From positions 15,409,263 through 15,473,262 of the forward strand of contig CM039126.1 of NCBI GenBank assembly GCA_022036555.1: DNA of 64,000 bases, written 5' to 3'. The notes beneath the pieces were generated by a model. That model ran no database searches and was not told where the DNA came from. It worked only from the letters and a program-made list of their open reading frames with translations. The translations under genes and the position numbers were made by a program. This DNA comes from Microstegium vimineum (taxonomy: Eukaryota > Streptophyta > Magnoliopsida > Poales > Poaceae). Positions within the stretch are counted from its first letter, which is position 1; every line of letters starts with the position of its first letter. Shown here one piece after another: positions 1 to 11,321 of this stretch.

Positions 1-950
1 TACCTATTCTCACTACTCTAATTGTGTACTACAACTAGAACACCTTATGATAGGCGATGATCGCATACAGGAAAGGCCACAAGGATCTCAATCTAGCTTA
101 TAACAACTAATTGACAAGATAAACCACAACAATACTATAACAAGTATAATATTGCACAGAGTAAAGACTAAGTAAAGTAAGGAATGAATATTATATTGAA
201 TAAGTAAAGTCTTACAAAAGGGAAAAGATACAAGAGCTTATACTAGATCCTCCGGGAAGACACTCCGGAAAGCCCGAGCAAAGATCAACTCAACTCTAAC
301 TCCCACACTAGAGAACACCACCAGACTGATCTCCACTTGATAACAACAGTGGTTTGTATTGATTACATCATGATTAGAGAGGGAGGTATAGACCTCTATT
401 TATAGTGGGAGGTGGAGTAGGGGCTACTCCAGCGCCACGTCATCGATCCAGGGAGCTTCAATCCTCCTCCCTTGGATCAAACCGCCATACAACCGCCTAG
501 AATGGACGGATTGGATTTCCAACATGTGTGCTTTGTTTGTGGCGGTTAAGAAGGACCCAACTGACCAAAGTGCTGGTTCGGCCGAATGGTCCTATGGCCA
601 GTGGGCCATTCCCTGGCCTTGTGGGTGTAGCCCATTGGTCAGGGTCTGAGTGGGGGGCCAGGTGGGGCCAGGGATGGTTCGGTCGAATGGCCCTATGGGC
701 CCCTGGCCCACCTCGTCCATCCTGGTGCTGGTCCCACCTGTCATGTGAAGTGGTTGTTCGTTCTGAAGTGTTTGTCATGTTGATCTCTTTGTCTTTTGTC
801 CCATTTCTTCATATCTGCATTAAAATATTCATGGACATGTGGAACTCGTTATTTAATAAAGAATGTTCATGCAATGATTGTTTCTTCCTTGATTCTGAGT
901 TATTGGCATCATTTTAGTTATATAAAAGTGGATCATAACTTGTGCCAACA
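1..950 (-). mobile_element. LTR (partial) of an LTR retrotransposon inserted in TNP2
   Basis: Read on the minus strand, the segment begins TGTTGGCACAAG at 950 and runs off the window at position 1. A TATAAAT box lies at about 396-403 of the plus-strand numbering, followed by an R/U5-like stretch, as in an LTR promoter. The boundary at 950/951 is sharp: from 951 the sequence matches the interior of the TNP2 gene that is repeated at 9793 onward. The element therefore inserted into transposase coding sequence. Its other end and its target duplication lie outside the window. The reading frames inside it have no recognisable product. Confidence 0.75.
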
Positions 951-2779
951 ATGATGAGAAAGGATGAAAAACACGATTGTTTCCGTGCTCCCCAATAAGC
1001 ATATTGGAAGCCAACATCATGCTATTGGAGTTCAAATCAACGAATGGGTTGAGTGATAAAGGCTTCGATAACTTGTTAGTTATACTACATAAACTGTTCC
1101 CGGAGGCCGAGTTAGCAGAAAAGACTTACCTTGCGAAGAAAATGATTTGCCCAATTGGCCTCGAGGTTGAGAAAATCCACGCGTGTTTCAACGACTGCAT
1201 ATTGTACCGTGGAGAGAAATACAAAGACTTGGATTCATATCCCAAGTGTAAAACTCCCCGATACAAGCAAGGGCCATCAAATGATGGAAGCAAGACCAGA
1301 GGAGGGCCAGTAAAGTCCGTGTGGTATTTTCCTATAGCTCCACGAGTGCATAGGTTGTTTGCAAATGAGAAGTCAGCCAAGCTGTTGCGTTGGCACGACG
1401 AAGAGCAAAAGAAAGATTCAATGATGAGACACCCCGCCGATGGGTCGGACTGGAGGACTATCAACACTATGTTCTATAAGAACATCGGTGGAGAGGTAAG
1501 GCATCTGTGGTTTGCTTTGAGCACGGATGGGATGAACTCGTTTGACTAGGTGAGAACCAATCATAGCACTTGGCCAGTGACGCTATGTATATACAACCTT
1601 CCACCCTGGCTTTGTATGAAACGGTCATACGTCTAGATGTCATTACTAATCCAAGGACCAAGACAACCTGGTAATGATATTGATGTGCTTCTAGAACTAG
1701 TGATCGATGAACTACTACAGATGTGGGCAATGGGTGTGAAGGATGTCTGGGATGAGTGCAAAAAAGAACATGTCACGGTAAAGGATGTACTTATCGCTAC
1801 AATCACTGACCTACCAGGGCGAGGTTCCTTGTCTGGAGAGAAGACAAAAGGATACACTGGGTGTGTCGAGTGATTGGACGAGACTGATGCTACACATCTA
1901 CCAGAAAACAGGAAGATGGTCTACATGGGACACCGTAGGTTCCTACATCATGATCACCCTTATCGTAGGAATACAAAAGATTTTAATGGGACTACTGAGA
2001 AATGTGGAACTCCAAAGTATTGAGACGGGAAACAACTGCTTCAACAATTAAGAAAACTCACAAATGGTGTCCTTGGGAAGGGGGACGGGGCAGTAGCAGC
2101 GCCAACCGATAGTATCTGGAAGAAAAAATCAATCTTCTGGAAACTACCTTACTGGCAACTTTTGAGTGTACGTCACAATCTTGATCCAATGCACATAACT
2201 AAAAATGTGTGCGGTAACACACTTAACACGTTGATGAACACCGGGGGAACAAGCAAGGATTCTCTCGCAACACGCTTGGACATGCAACACCTGGGCCTCA
2301 GGAAGGAGTTGCACCTAGTAACTCTTGAGAATGGTCACTTGAAACTTCCGGTGGCATCATGGACACTGAAAAAGGAGGAAAAAGAAATCCTTATTGTTTT
2401 CTTCAACGATCTCAAAGTACCAAGTGGCTACTGTGGGAACCCGAAGAGGCTAGTTAACATGAGAGAACTTAAGTTTAACTATGGTTCTATGAAGGCCCAT
2501 GACTATCATGTCATAATGACTCAGCTGCTCCCAATTGCCCCGTGAGGTATCCTCCCTAACAAGGTCCGCGCTCCAATCATAAAGTTGTGTTCGTTCTTCA
2601 ACGTGATCTCTGAAAAGGTCATTGAAGTGGGCAGGCTAGACCGCCTGAAGCAGGAGATAGACGAGATTATATGCAGGCTTGAGATGCATTTCCCACCGAC
2701 TTACTTCGACATTTCAGTGCATCTACTTGTTCATCTTGTGGATCAAATAAAAGCCCTTGGCCCAATGTACCTACACTAG
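951..2779 (+). pseudogene. TNP2 transposase fragment (Transposase_21 + start of DUF4218), copy 1
   Basis: This encodes the CACTA transposase that would bind element ends and cut. Recognisable pieces are the block around MICPIGLEVEKIHACFNDC, the ALSTDGMN block, QGPRQPGNDIDVLLE, LDPMHITKNVCGN and the DUF4218 stretch FPPTYFDISVHLLVHLV. Compared with copy 2 (9431-11321) it carries in-frame stops at 1547 (CAG to TAG), at about 1635 (CAG to TAG) and at about 1871 (TGC to TGA), followed by frameshifts. The N-terminus is cut off by the LTR ending at 950; the C-terminal part is separated by the solo LTR at 2780. It cannot encode a working protein. Confidence 0.9.
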
Positions 2780-3941
2780 TGTTGACACCATTTTTTGGCA
2801 CGTGTCAATATGATCCAAGGATTGTGCCGATCGGCAAAAGGCTAGTTGTCGTTCCTTATCGGCATCGGGATATTACCGGTCAGATTGCCGATGAAGGCAG
2901 GAAGAACATTGCCGATGAGAGCCAAAGCCTGTTGTTGATGAAGACAGGGATTTGTTGCCGATGGAAGCAGGAAGATACTGTTGATGAAGGCAAGGGGATG
3001 GTGCCGATAGATGATGCCGACGGGAGCAGGATGACATGGCTGGTGTCAGGAGAGAATGTTGCCGATGGAGGCAAGAAGATGTTGCCGAAGAGCGATTGCC
3101 GATGAGAACAGAAAGCTGCCGATAGAAGCGGAATAGCTAACGTCACCAGAAAGTTGCGGATTTAAGGAAGTCTGTCGATGGAAGGTGTTACCGATGAAGG
3201 ATGATATGGCTAACGTAAGCATACAGTTGCCGATGGCGCTAAAAGGAAGTTGCGGATCGGAAGGATGTGTTGGTGGAAAGTTTCATCGAGGAGAAGACAT
3301 AAGGAAACTGGTGATCTTATACCAGTATTGTTATAGAAGTTTGAGTCCGACTCTTGCACGAGTCGTCTATTTCCTTAAAAATAGAGGTGTTTGTTTAGAA
3401 AAATATTATTGTTATTTGGGTCCGACTCCTGCGCGAGTCAGTTATTTCCTTTAAAATGGGAGTTTGTTTTGTTTAGGAAAGGTACGAATCGTGTCTGTCT
3501 CCAACTCCTATTGCTGGAGTATAAATATGTACCTAGGGGTCGTGAGAAAATATATCCAAGCATATCAAACAAATGAATTACTTTTTTATCTACTTTACGA
3601 GTAATTTACCTTTACCGCATTAGGTTTAATTATCTACGAGTTCTTCAAGTCTCGACGGGCTACATCTCATCGATCTGCGTCAACCCTTGCAAGTTCCGCG
3701 TTTTGAGCAACCAGAGCTTTGACGTCCGAGCGCATCGTTGTCGTCTCGTTCAGCTCTACTCTAGTTATCCTGATCAAGTTTGAGCCTTGACATCCGGGCG
3801 CATCGTCGTTGTCTCGTTCAGATATTGTTCTAGTTATCGTCCTTGTCGATTAACTGGTCAAATTGACTGGCACACCTTTGGATATCGAATTCGGGTATAA
3901 GCCCGAGGTGTTCGTAGATCCTGACGCTTTTTGTGTCAACA
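2780..3941 (+). mobile_element. Solo LTR, Tat-type gypsy family of the 34-62 kb nest
   Basis: The 1162 bp segment starts TGTTGACACC and ends GTGTCAACA, giving 9 bp terminal inverted repeats. It is the reverse-complement counterpart of the four LTRs at 34452-61904, and shares the end block GACGCTTTTTGTGTCAACA and the many TGCCGATG motifs. The 5 bp on the left are ACTAG and on the right ACCAG. The uninterrupted coding sequence requires ACCAG (Tyr-Leu-His-Gln-Met), so the left target copy has one C to T change. No internal region is present, so the element was reduced by LTR-LTR recombination. Confidence 0.93.
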
Positions 3942-4900
3942 ACCAGATGTTTCCTTTCGAGAGGCTCATGAAAGTTTTTAGGCGGTATGTTAGGAATAAA
4001 TTTAGACCAGAAGGGAGCATGGTAGAAGGATCATCAACAGAGGAGGCTATTGAGTTCTCCACATATTATCTGGACATCAAGCGGGTCAGAGTTCCAGTAT
4101 CTCATCATGATGGAAGACTAGGGGGCAAAGGAACAATAGGTGAGAAAGCTGTCAAAATAGACAAAGTGGTCTCCTTCAGACAAGCACACTTCGTTGTTCT
4201 CCAGCAGGCCGACGGTGTGATGGCTTACATTGATGAGCACAAACACTTACTGCAAAGGAAGCACATCGGTAAGTCATAGGCTTGCCTTGAGAAAAAACAT
4301 AAGGAGGAATTCGGTGACTGGTTTCGACGCCAAAGGCTAGGAATGGTGATGGGATGTCAGCTAGATCTCTTAGCCCCCGGACCTTCGACTACGCTAATGA
4401 TGTACCAAGGATATCAAATAAATGGTTTTACATTTTACACAAAAAAACGGGACAGAAAAAGCACCAACAAAAATAGTGGTGTTCGTTTCGACGCCCACGA
4501 TGAGTACGGCACGGTGGTGGCAACATACTATGGTTTCATAGATGAGATATGGGATCTAGACTATGGACATCAGTTGAAAGTTGCTCTTTTCCATTGTCTG
4601 TGGGTCCGGCTGAATGAAATCAACACCGACAAGGATGGGTTCACTACCGTTGATCTATCCAAGACCGCATACAGAGATGACCCAAGTGATAACAATACAA
4701 ATGGAAGACGACATGTAGTATTGCAAGGCAAAAGTAAGATTGTCGGTGTCGACGGAGTGACAGACGAAGAAGACTACAAAGGTTATGAAGAAATGACTCC
4801 TTTTGGGGCGGACGTTACCCTACATGTCCTTGAAGAGGGTGACGAGCATGCTTACCTCCGGAGTGATCACGATGAGGCCATCATCGTGCCTGCACCGTGA
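3942..4900 (+). pseudogene. TNP2 C-terminal part (end of DUF4218, DUF4216), copy 1
   Basis: The reading frame resumes after the solo LTR with QMFPFERLMKVFRRYVRNK, the standard continuation of DUF4218 in plant TNP2 proteins. A TAG at 4277-4279 follows HIGKS. The remainder (4343-4900, 185 codons) contains NSGVRFDA and then VVATYYGFIDEIWDLDYG, the DUF4216 signature, and ends at a natural TGA at 4898-4900. Apart from the TAG and the LTR insertion, this part is the best preserved segment of copy 1. Confidence 0.88.
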
Positions 4901-5034
4901 ATTGTTAGAGTATCATAAACTATGTAATCCTTAATGAAATGTTGTTTTAGTAATTTGCATCGAATTTGAGATCATATGGAGTTGTAGATTGATGAGTTGT
5001 ACCACGTTGTTGATTGATGTATGCCATGTCAAAA

Positions 5035-5400
5035 GGAATTCAAAAACTATAAAGAATTGTACCTTGGGTGTATAAGCAATAACGTAGAGCTCCTCAAAAC
5101 TAGCAAAAGCTATGTTGGAAGATTTTCAACTTCTATTCAAATTTTTGGAGTAATTACAAAGGGAGTAATTGAATTTTAAACCCTTATTCAAATTCAAAAT
5201 GGAATTCAAAAACTAGAAAGAATTAGACCTTGAGTGTATAAACAATAATGTAGATCTCCTCAAAACTAGCAAAAGCTATGTTGGAAGATTTTCAACTTCT
5301 ATTCAAATTTTTGGAGTAATTACAAAGGGGTAATTGAATTTTAAACCCTTATTCAAATTCAAAATGGAATTCAAAAACTATAAAGAATTTGAATATGCAC
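5035..5400 (+). repeat. Tandem repeat of about 165 bp, two copies plus partial third
   Basis: GGAATTCAAAAACTA recurs at 5035, 5201 and 5366, giving periods of 166 and 165 bp. The first two units are nearly identical and share the internal text GTTGGAAGATTTTCAACTTC; the third unit is cut after about 35 bp. The array lies between the TNP2 stop codon and the repeat cluster at 5527. No coding potential is visible. Confidence 0.9.
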
Positions 5401-5526
5401 TTTCAACAAAAGTTGTAGAGAATTAAAAATTATGCAACTTCTATGTTTGGAGTTTTTCAAGTTCTAGTGAAAAATCAGGAGTAATTTGAATTCTAAAGAA
5501 AAAGGCAGATTTAAAAAATACACACA

Positions 5527-5735
5527 TCACTGCCGGTTATAGAGCAACCGACAGTGATGTGCCTTTATCACTGTCGGTTCTAATTACTAACCGATAGTGA
5601 TGTGCCCTCATCACTGTCGGTTGATAAGAACCGGCAGTGATGCTCCCTCATCACTGTCGGTTCTTCTTACAAACCGGCACTCATAGGGGACATCACTGCT
5701 GGTTTGTAATAAGAACCGGCAGTGATATGCCACCC
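5527..5735. repeat. Array of CACTA terminal-type motifs (CACTGTCGGTT)
   Basis: About ten copies of ATCACTGYCGGTT or its complement AACCGRCAGTGAT alternate in opposite orientation, forming five inverted pairs. The same motif fills the right end of the element at 12743-13002. In CACTA elements such subterminal motifs are binding sites for the element's own DNA-binding protein. Here the array sits immediately upstream of a TATA-like box and the second gene, not beside a visible CACTA terminus. Confidence 0.85.
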
Positions 5736-5745
5736 TATTTAAAGA
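5736..5745 (+). promoter_or_regulatory. TATA-like box of second CACTA gene
   Basis: CTATTTAAAG lies directly after the inverted motif array and before a GC-rich leader that ends in a possible donor site (CACGGTGAGCTC near 6195). The position fits a promoter for the Transposase_24/Ulp1 gene. There is no direct evidence of transcription. Confidence 0.45.
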
Positions 5746-5856
5746 ACTGGCGCGCGTCCGAAAATTTCAGACGCGCGCCCGTTCCACACTTAGCCATCCT
5801 GCTCGAGCCCAAGCTCACCACTGCACGTCGCCGCTGCCCCCTGGACCTCGACGCCG

Positions 5857-6060
5857 CGAGGAGCTCACTCCACTGCACGCCACCGCCGCCCACTCTGCTC
5901 TGCTCGACGCACGCCGCCGCAAGGAGCTCCCTCCACTGCACGTCGTCGCCGCCCGCTCTGCTCGACGTCGTGACGCCGCCCGCTCTGCTCTGCTCGACGC
6001 ACGCCGCCGCGAGGAGCTCCCTCCATTGCACGCCGCCGCCGCCCGCTCTGCTCGACACCG
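5857..6060 (+). repeat. GC-rich imperfect repeats in leader region
   Basis: The block GAGGAGCTCNCTCCANTGCACG is followed each time by a CGCCGCCC-CTCTGCTC stretch and recurs near 5858, 5919 and 6010. Open frames here on both strands arise from the repeat and GC content and match no family I recognise. The segment is probably an untranslated first exon. Confidence 0.6.
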
Positions 6061-6199
6061 TGACACCGCTGGTCGATGCCGCCTAGGACCGCCAGGGCCG
6101 CCACGACATCGTCGGCCGCCACATCCACGCCGCAGGAGCACAGGAGGAGCAGGAGCACGTAGAGGAGCGCGAAATCCGGCCCTAGCCTCCACACGGTGA

Positions 6200-7090
6200 G
6201 CTCCATGTCCACGCACCGATGGTGTTCGACAAAATGTGTACATGGACCTACCCTGCTTTTGCTTGCTTGCTTGGCATGGAGATAGATGATGAGATGAATT
6301 GAAGGAGGGAGAGAAAGGGAGGAGATGGAATGCCCTGCTTTTGCTTGCTTGTTTGCTTGTTCGATGGAATGCCATAAAGAAAAATCATTTATTTCATGAT
6401 ATATGGAATGCCATAGAGAGAGAGTTAGAGATATACAATCATATATATGCCATCTCATTATATATACAATCATTTATTTCATGATATATGGTATGCTTGT
6501 AAACTCTTTGATCACTTATAGATATATAGATAGATAGAGATAGAGAGATAGATAGAGATAGAGAGATAGAGAGTGAGATACATACATATATATGTCATCT
6601 CTTTATTTCATATTGTGGCTACCATGATTCAAATTTGTGGATAGATCGAGATAGAGATAGAGATAGAGATATAGAGGCTTCATATTGATAACATCGAGCA
6701 TGAATTTATAGTACTTATAGATAGATGGAAAATTTCATATCATATATACATGGCTTTAGAGATATAGATAGAGATACATGACTTGGCACATTTTTTGGAG
6801 ATAAATGACTTGGCACATTTCATCATCCTATGCTTGTATATGTTATCTACCTATGAGTTAATACCAATAATCGAAATTCATGTCCAGAAACATGAAAATT
6901 AAGCGCTGATTCACCACCCGTCGCCCTGCGACCGAAGCCGATGACCAAGGAACTAGTGATGACAACCAGCAAGGGGATCAAAGACCTTGGAGCCCTAGCC
7001 ATATGCTAAACCTAGAAGAGGGCCAAGGAGACGAGATAATAACTTAGGACATACCTAAAAACACGGTAGATATAGCCAGAAAAGTTTGAT
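6200..7090. other. AT-rich interval with GATA/GAGATA microsatellite
   Basis: Runs of ATAGATAG and GAGATAGAGA occupy about 6515-6575 and 6640-6680, within sequence rich in ATATAT and ATGGAATGCC. I see no coding sequence. It would be intron of the second CACTA gene if the leader at 5760-6200 is its first exon. Confidence 0.6.
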
Positions 7091-7094
7091 GGGG

Positions 7095-8440
7095 ACTTAT
7101 TCATAAATTTTGAAGCAGGTTCCGCCGGAAGGTCCAAGTACTAGTGAGAGTTCCAGAAGGACTAAGCGTGGTGCAACAAAGCTCCCTCAGACAACTAGAC
7201 ACTGACACATCTCTTAGTTCGATCAACTAGGGGAGCCGGTGGAGCCACTTAAAGCATTGGGCCCATACAAGAGTACCATCGGGGCACTTGTAAAGGACTT
7301 CATCCCGATCAAATACAAGAAGTGGAATGGCAGTGAGCAAGACCCGTGGAGGGTTCCAGAAGTGGAGAAGGAACTAGTTTGGAACAAGCTCAGAGGGTAT
7401 TTCACTTTCCCTAATGATTGTGATGAAGCGACAGTCAAGAAGAGGGCTAAGGAAATCATGGGTCACTCCTTCAAGAATTTCAAGGGAAAGTTGTACAAGC
7501 TCATCAAGGAGGAAAAAGAACTGAATTTTGCGGGAGGTGAATTCAGCAAGCAGAGGGACTTCTGGGAGGAGTTCAAGGCTTACAAGCTATCCGAAGAGGC
7601 CAAGTCATCAAGAGAAAGAAACAAAGCAAACTCGCTTAGGTCAAATAATCCTCACCGCCTAGGATCGTGTGGGTACGTAAGGAAGATTCCAGTTTGGGAT
7701 GCCCAAGTTGAAGCACTAGAGCAGAGCGGCGTTACGCCTCAGACAAGCGATTGGCAGCCCAGATCAGTGAACTACCTACTCGCAAGGGGGCACGATACAA
7801 TCCTGACGGGAGCCTTTCGCCAGCGCTGAACCCGTCACAGATCTCCTCCAGAAGATTTCCACTATCACTAAGGAAGTGCATAGAGGGGCCTGCAGGTCGG
7901 ATAGAGAAAATGACGTGCTCACGCAAGCACTTGGAACCAAGGAGCACCCCGGTCACACTAGTGGAGCCGGGATAATTCCTTGGGAGAAAGCATTTGAAGG
8001 TGAATCTGCTTCCTATAGAAGCCGGGTCAGCATAGGATACGAGAGGAGCTCGAACAGAGCATGGAAGCACGGATAGCTGCTCAAGTGGCGAGCGTTATGC
8101 AATCCATGTGTTCGAGTCAAGGGCCGCATGCAATCCCGACTTTGAATAGCCCAGTGCCCGGCAAGGGCCATAGTAGGTGTGGCTCAACCCCTATGCCTGA
8201 CGAAGAAGAGGTCAATGCTCCTCATACAGTGGACGACATCACAGAACCTGTGAATGTCAGGTTGTACATCCGTCAGCAGTGGACAAAAGACAAGGTGGCG
8301 GTCAGACAAGCATTTCCTAGAGGAGAGAACGTCATTCATGGCAAGACAGTGCCACTCGGGTATGCTAGGGTCAGCATTGATAAGATCTTGGACAAGAAGT
8401 ACAATAAGATACATATTGATTTCCCAGTGGAGGAATAAAG
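7095..8440 (+). pseudogene. CACTA-associated Transposase_24 / DUF8039 gene, 5' part
   Basis: The frame containing LGEPVEPLKALGPYKSTIG, then DFIPIKYKKW, KLRGYFTFPNDCDEATVKKR and NNPHRLGSCGYVRKIPVW matches the Transposase_24 family of plant En/Spm elements. A frameshift near 7735 moves the frame to ISELPTRKGARYNPDGSLS and further shifts follow. The segment 8061-8438 contains VRLYIRQQWTKDKVAVRQ and GYARVSIDKILDKK, resembling DUF8039. Stop codons near 7200 also interrupt the upstream part. The protein is a presumed element-encoded DNA-binding or accessory factor and joins downstream to the Ulp1 domain. Confidence 0.75.
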
Positions 8441-9059
8441 TCCGCGTCTAGTTCACAACTTGGGCACTCATGTCGCCTGGCGCAAACGCTTCATCAAGAT
8501 AGACGAGCAGCTATCTTCGGAAGATGATGATACAGTGAATCATCTCGGTCCCCTCTGCGAAGAGGATTCTCTCCTCGTCAAGATCCACTGACACCTCCTC
8601 CACCACCAGCAGCTTCAAAGTCCTCAGAACTGGGATCTCGATGGCCTAGCTCTAGATCAGGTTCGACTTCGCAACAGAGGAGGTCATCAGCTTCGGTTGG
8701 CAAAGATCCCAAGATGACTATTAAAAGGCAGAAGCTAGCGCTGACTGAGGACGAAATTCTATGAGCTCAGATTGCAGAAAAGGCCGCCAAACTTGCCTTG
8801 TCCAAACGATTGGCTTATATACCTAAGAAACAGAGCGAATTTGAAAGGCAAAGCAAAAATCTGGGTAATCTAGAAACATCTAGAGAAATACACACCTTTC
8901 AGCAGCTAGAGATACAAAACTTGGCCATGCAAATGAACATAAGCATGAAGGATGCCGAGAATTTCTATTTTGAAAAAACCGAATTTGAAAAGGCCAAAGT
9001 TGTATACAAGTTTGAACTAGGCAAGCCTATGGTCGCCAGCGAAGAAGAGTATAAAAATT
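8441..9059 (+). pseudogene. Linker and coiled-coil part of the Transposase_24/Ulp1 gene
   Basis: A proline/serine-rich stretch (about 8540-8720) is followed by a charged, probably helical segment, LETSREIHTFQQLEIQNLAM and MKDAENFYFEKTEFEKAK. The frame ends in the text EEEYKN, where plant homologues continue with LPTxMRxLHxYY. That continuation is present in the next frame (ATGCGACAGTTGCATG at about 9069), so one nucleotide has been lost near 9057. This part is the original upstream neighbour of the protease exons. Confidence 0.65.
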
Positions 9060-9430
9060 GCCAACAAACATGCGACAGTTGCATGATTATTACATCATAG
9101 ACAATAATAGCAGCGAAGACAAGATAGCAACCTTTGAAGTACATCCCTTCCTGTTTACATTTTAATCATCCTAAAGAAGTTGTGCATACTATTTATTATG
9201 AAGACCTCTTTCAACTCTATCAACGACACTCGTTGGATGTGCAGATTATGATGTTATGGACTCTGTAAGTACCATACCCTAACAATGTTATAATAAACTA
9301 CGTGATCTGCATTTGAATATATCCATGCATGTTTATTTTGCAGGTCTGTAGCAAAATTTTGCCTCAAAAAACGAAATAGCGATTTTGACTTCTTGGACCC
9401 CATCTTGGTAAATGAGACAACATGCAAAGC
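9060..9430 (+). repeat. Direct repeat DR1 (Ulp1 exon/intron segment), 371 bp
   Basis: This segment is about 96 % identical to 11322-11694 and contains the same exon, GT-AG intron and exon start. It carries a 2 nt deletion (GAAGTACATCCC against GAAGTATGCATCCC) that shifts the frame, but keeps the CGA codon that is TGA in DR2. Its left flank continues naturally from the gene upstream; its right flank jumps into TNP2 sequence. Confidence 0.95.
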
Positions 9431-11321
9431 TAGAGCCAATGCTAGGGACTCACATCTTGTATTCTATCCATGTAAAGACTGCAAGAATACGAGAAAATTG
9501 GGCGACATGGAGCATATACGGTTGCACTTGATCACAAGGGGTTCATAAGAAACTACACGATTTGGACTTTGCATGGGGAGGTTGGTCAAAATGTTAATGA
9601 TGATGTGCACATGCCTAGTGTATCCCTGAATGCATTATTGCCTGTTCATGAGTACACAGAACATGTGCCTACCAATGATGATGTGTTTATAAATACATTA
9701 GCTGACGACACTGAGGAAAATGATGCCATTTCAAAGCTTCTTCATGATGTGCATGGGGGATTCCTTAGTGCTGCACAGTTGAAAAAACTGGAGATGATGA
9801 GAAAGGATGCAAAAAGACCATTGTTTCCGTGCTCCCCAATAAGCAAACTGGAAGCCAACATCATGTTATTAGAGTTCAAATCAACGAATGGGTTGAGTGA
9901 TAAAGGCTTCGATAACTTGTTAGTTATACTACATAAATTGTTCCCAGAGGCCGAGTTAGCAGAAAAGACTTACCTTGTGAAGCAAATGATTTGCCCAATT
10001 GGCCTTGAGGTTGAGAAAATCCACGCATGTTTCAACGACTGCATATTGTACCGTGGAGAGAAATACAAAGACTTGGATGCATGTCCCAAGTGTAAAACTC
10101 CCCGATACAAGCAAGGGCCATCAAATGATGGAAGCAAGACCAGAGGAGGGCCAGTAAAGTCCGTGTGGTATTTTCCTATAGCTCCACGAGTGCATAGGTT
10201 GTTTGCAAATGAGAAGTCAGCCAAGCTATTGCATTGGCACGGCGAAGAGCGAAAGAAAGATTCAATGATGAGACACCCCGCCGATGGGTCGGACTGGAGG
10301 ACTATCAACACTATGTTCTATAAGAACATCGGTGGAGAGGTAAGGCATCTGTGGTTTGCTTTGAGCACGGATGGGATGAACCCGTTTGACCAGGTGAGAA
10401 CCAATCATAGCACTTTGCCAGTGACGCTATGTATATACAACCTTCCACCCTGGCTTTGTATGAAACGGTCATACGTCCAGATGCCATTACTAATCCAAGG
10501 ACCAAGACAACCTGGTAATGATATTGATGTGCTTCTAGAACCAGTGATCGATGAACTACTACAAATGTGGGAGACGGGTGTGAAGGATGTCTAGGATGAG
10601 TACAAAAAAGAACATGTCACGGTAAAGGTTGTACTTATTGCTACAATCACCGACCTACCAGGGCGAGGTTCCTTGTCTGGAGAGAAGACAAAAGGATACA
10701 CTGGGTGTGTCGAGTGCTTGGACGAGACTGATGCTACACATCTACCAGAAGACAGGAAGATGTTCTACATGGGACACCGTAGGTTCCTACGTCGTGATCA
10801 CCCTTACCGTAGGAATAGAAAAGATTTTAATGGGACTACTGAGAAACGTGGACCTCCAAAGTATCGAGACGGGAAACAACTGCTTCAACAATTAAGCAAA
10901 CTCACAAATATTGTCCTTGGGAAGGGGGACGGGGCAGTAGCAGCGCCAACCGATAGTATCCTGAAGAAAAAATCAATCTTCTGGAAACTACCTTACTGGC
11001 AACTTTTGAGTGTACGTCACTGTCTTGATCCAATGCACATTACTAAAAATGTGTGCGGTAACAACATTAACACATTGATGAACACCGGGGAACAAGTAAG
11101 GATTCTCTCGCGACACGCTTGGACATGCAACACCTGGGCCTCAGGAAGGAGTTGCACCCAGTAACTCTTGAGAATGGTCACTTGAAACTTCCGGTGGCAT
11201 TATGGACACTGAAAAAGGAGGAAAAAGAAATGCTTATTTCTTTCTTCAACGATCTCAAAGTACCGAGTGGCTACTGTGGGAACCCGAAGAGGCTAGTTAA
11301 CATGAGAGAACTTAAGTAATA
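9431..11321 (+). pseudogene. Second TNP2 transposase copy, inserted in the Ulp1 gene
   Basis: The copy starts in the transposase-associated domain (SHLVFYPCKDCKN, then NYTIWTLHGE) and runs through Transposase_21 to the beginning of DUF4218, where it stops abruptly at GAGAACTTAAG. It lacks the rest of DUF4218 and DUF4216. It is about 97 % identical to copy 1 (951-2490) but less damaged. Defects are a 1 nt loss near 9541, TGG to TAG at about 10592 and a 1 nt loss at about 11088. The longest frame is 9569-10594. It is flanked by DR1 and DR2. Confidence 0.9.

Noticed and set aside
497..917. Overlapping open frames on both strands
   Set aside because: They lie in LTR sequence, have no recognisable domain and reflect GC-rich composition.
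5400..5530. Left CACTA terminus of a second element
   Set aside because: Only CACACATCACTG is found before the motif array; no CACTACTACAGAA sequence and no 3 bp duplication.
5637..6473. Long Ala/Arg/Ser-rich frames on both strands
   Set aside because: They come from GC-rich repeats in the leader of the second CACTA gene; the frames have no family match.
6515..6680. GATA repeat as regulatory element
   Set aside because: Looks like an ordinary microsatellite; no evidence of function.
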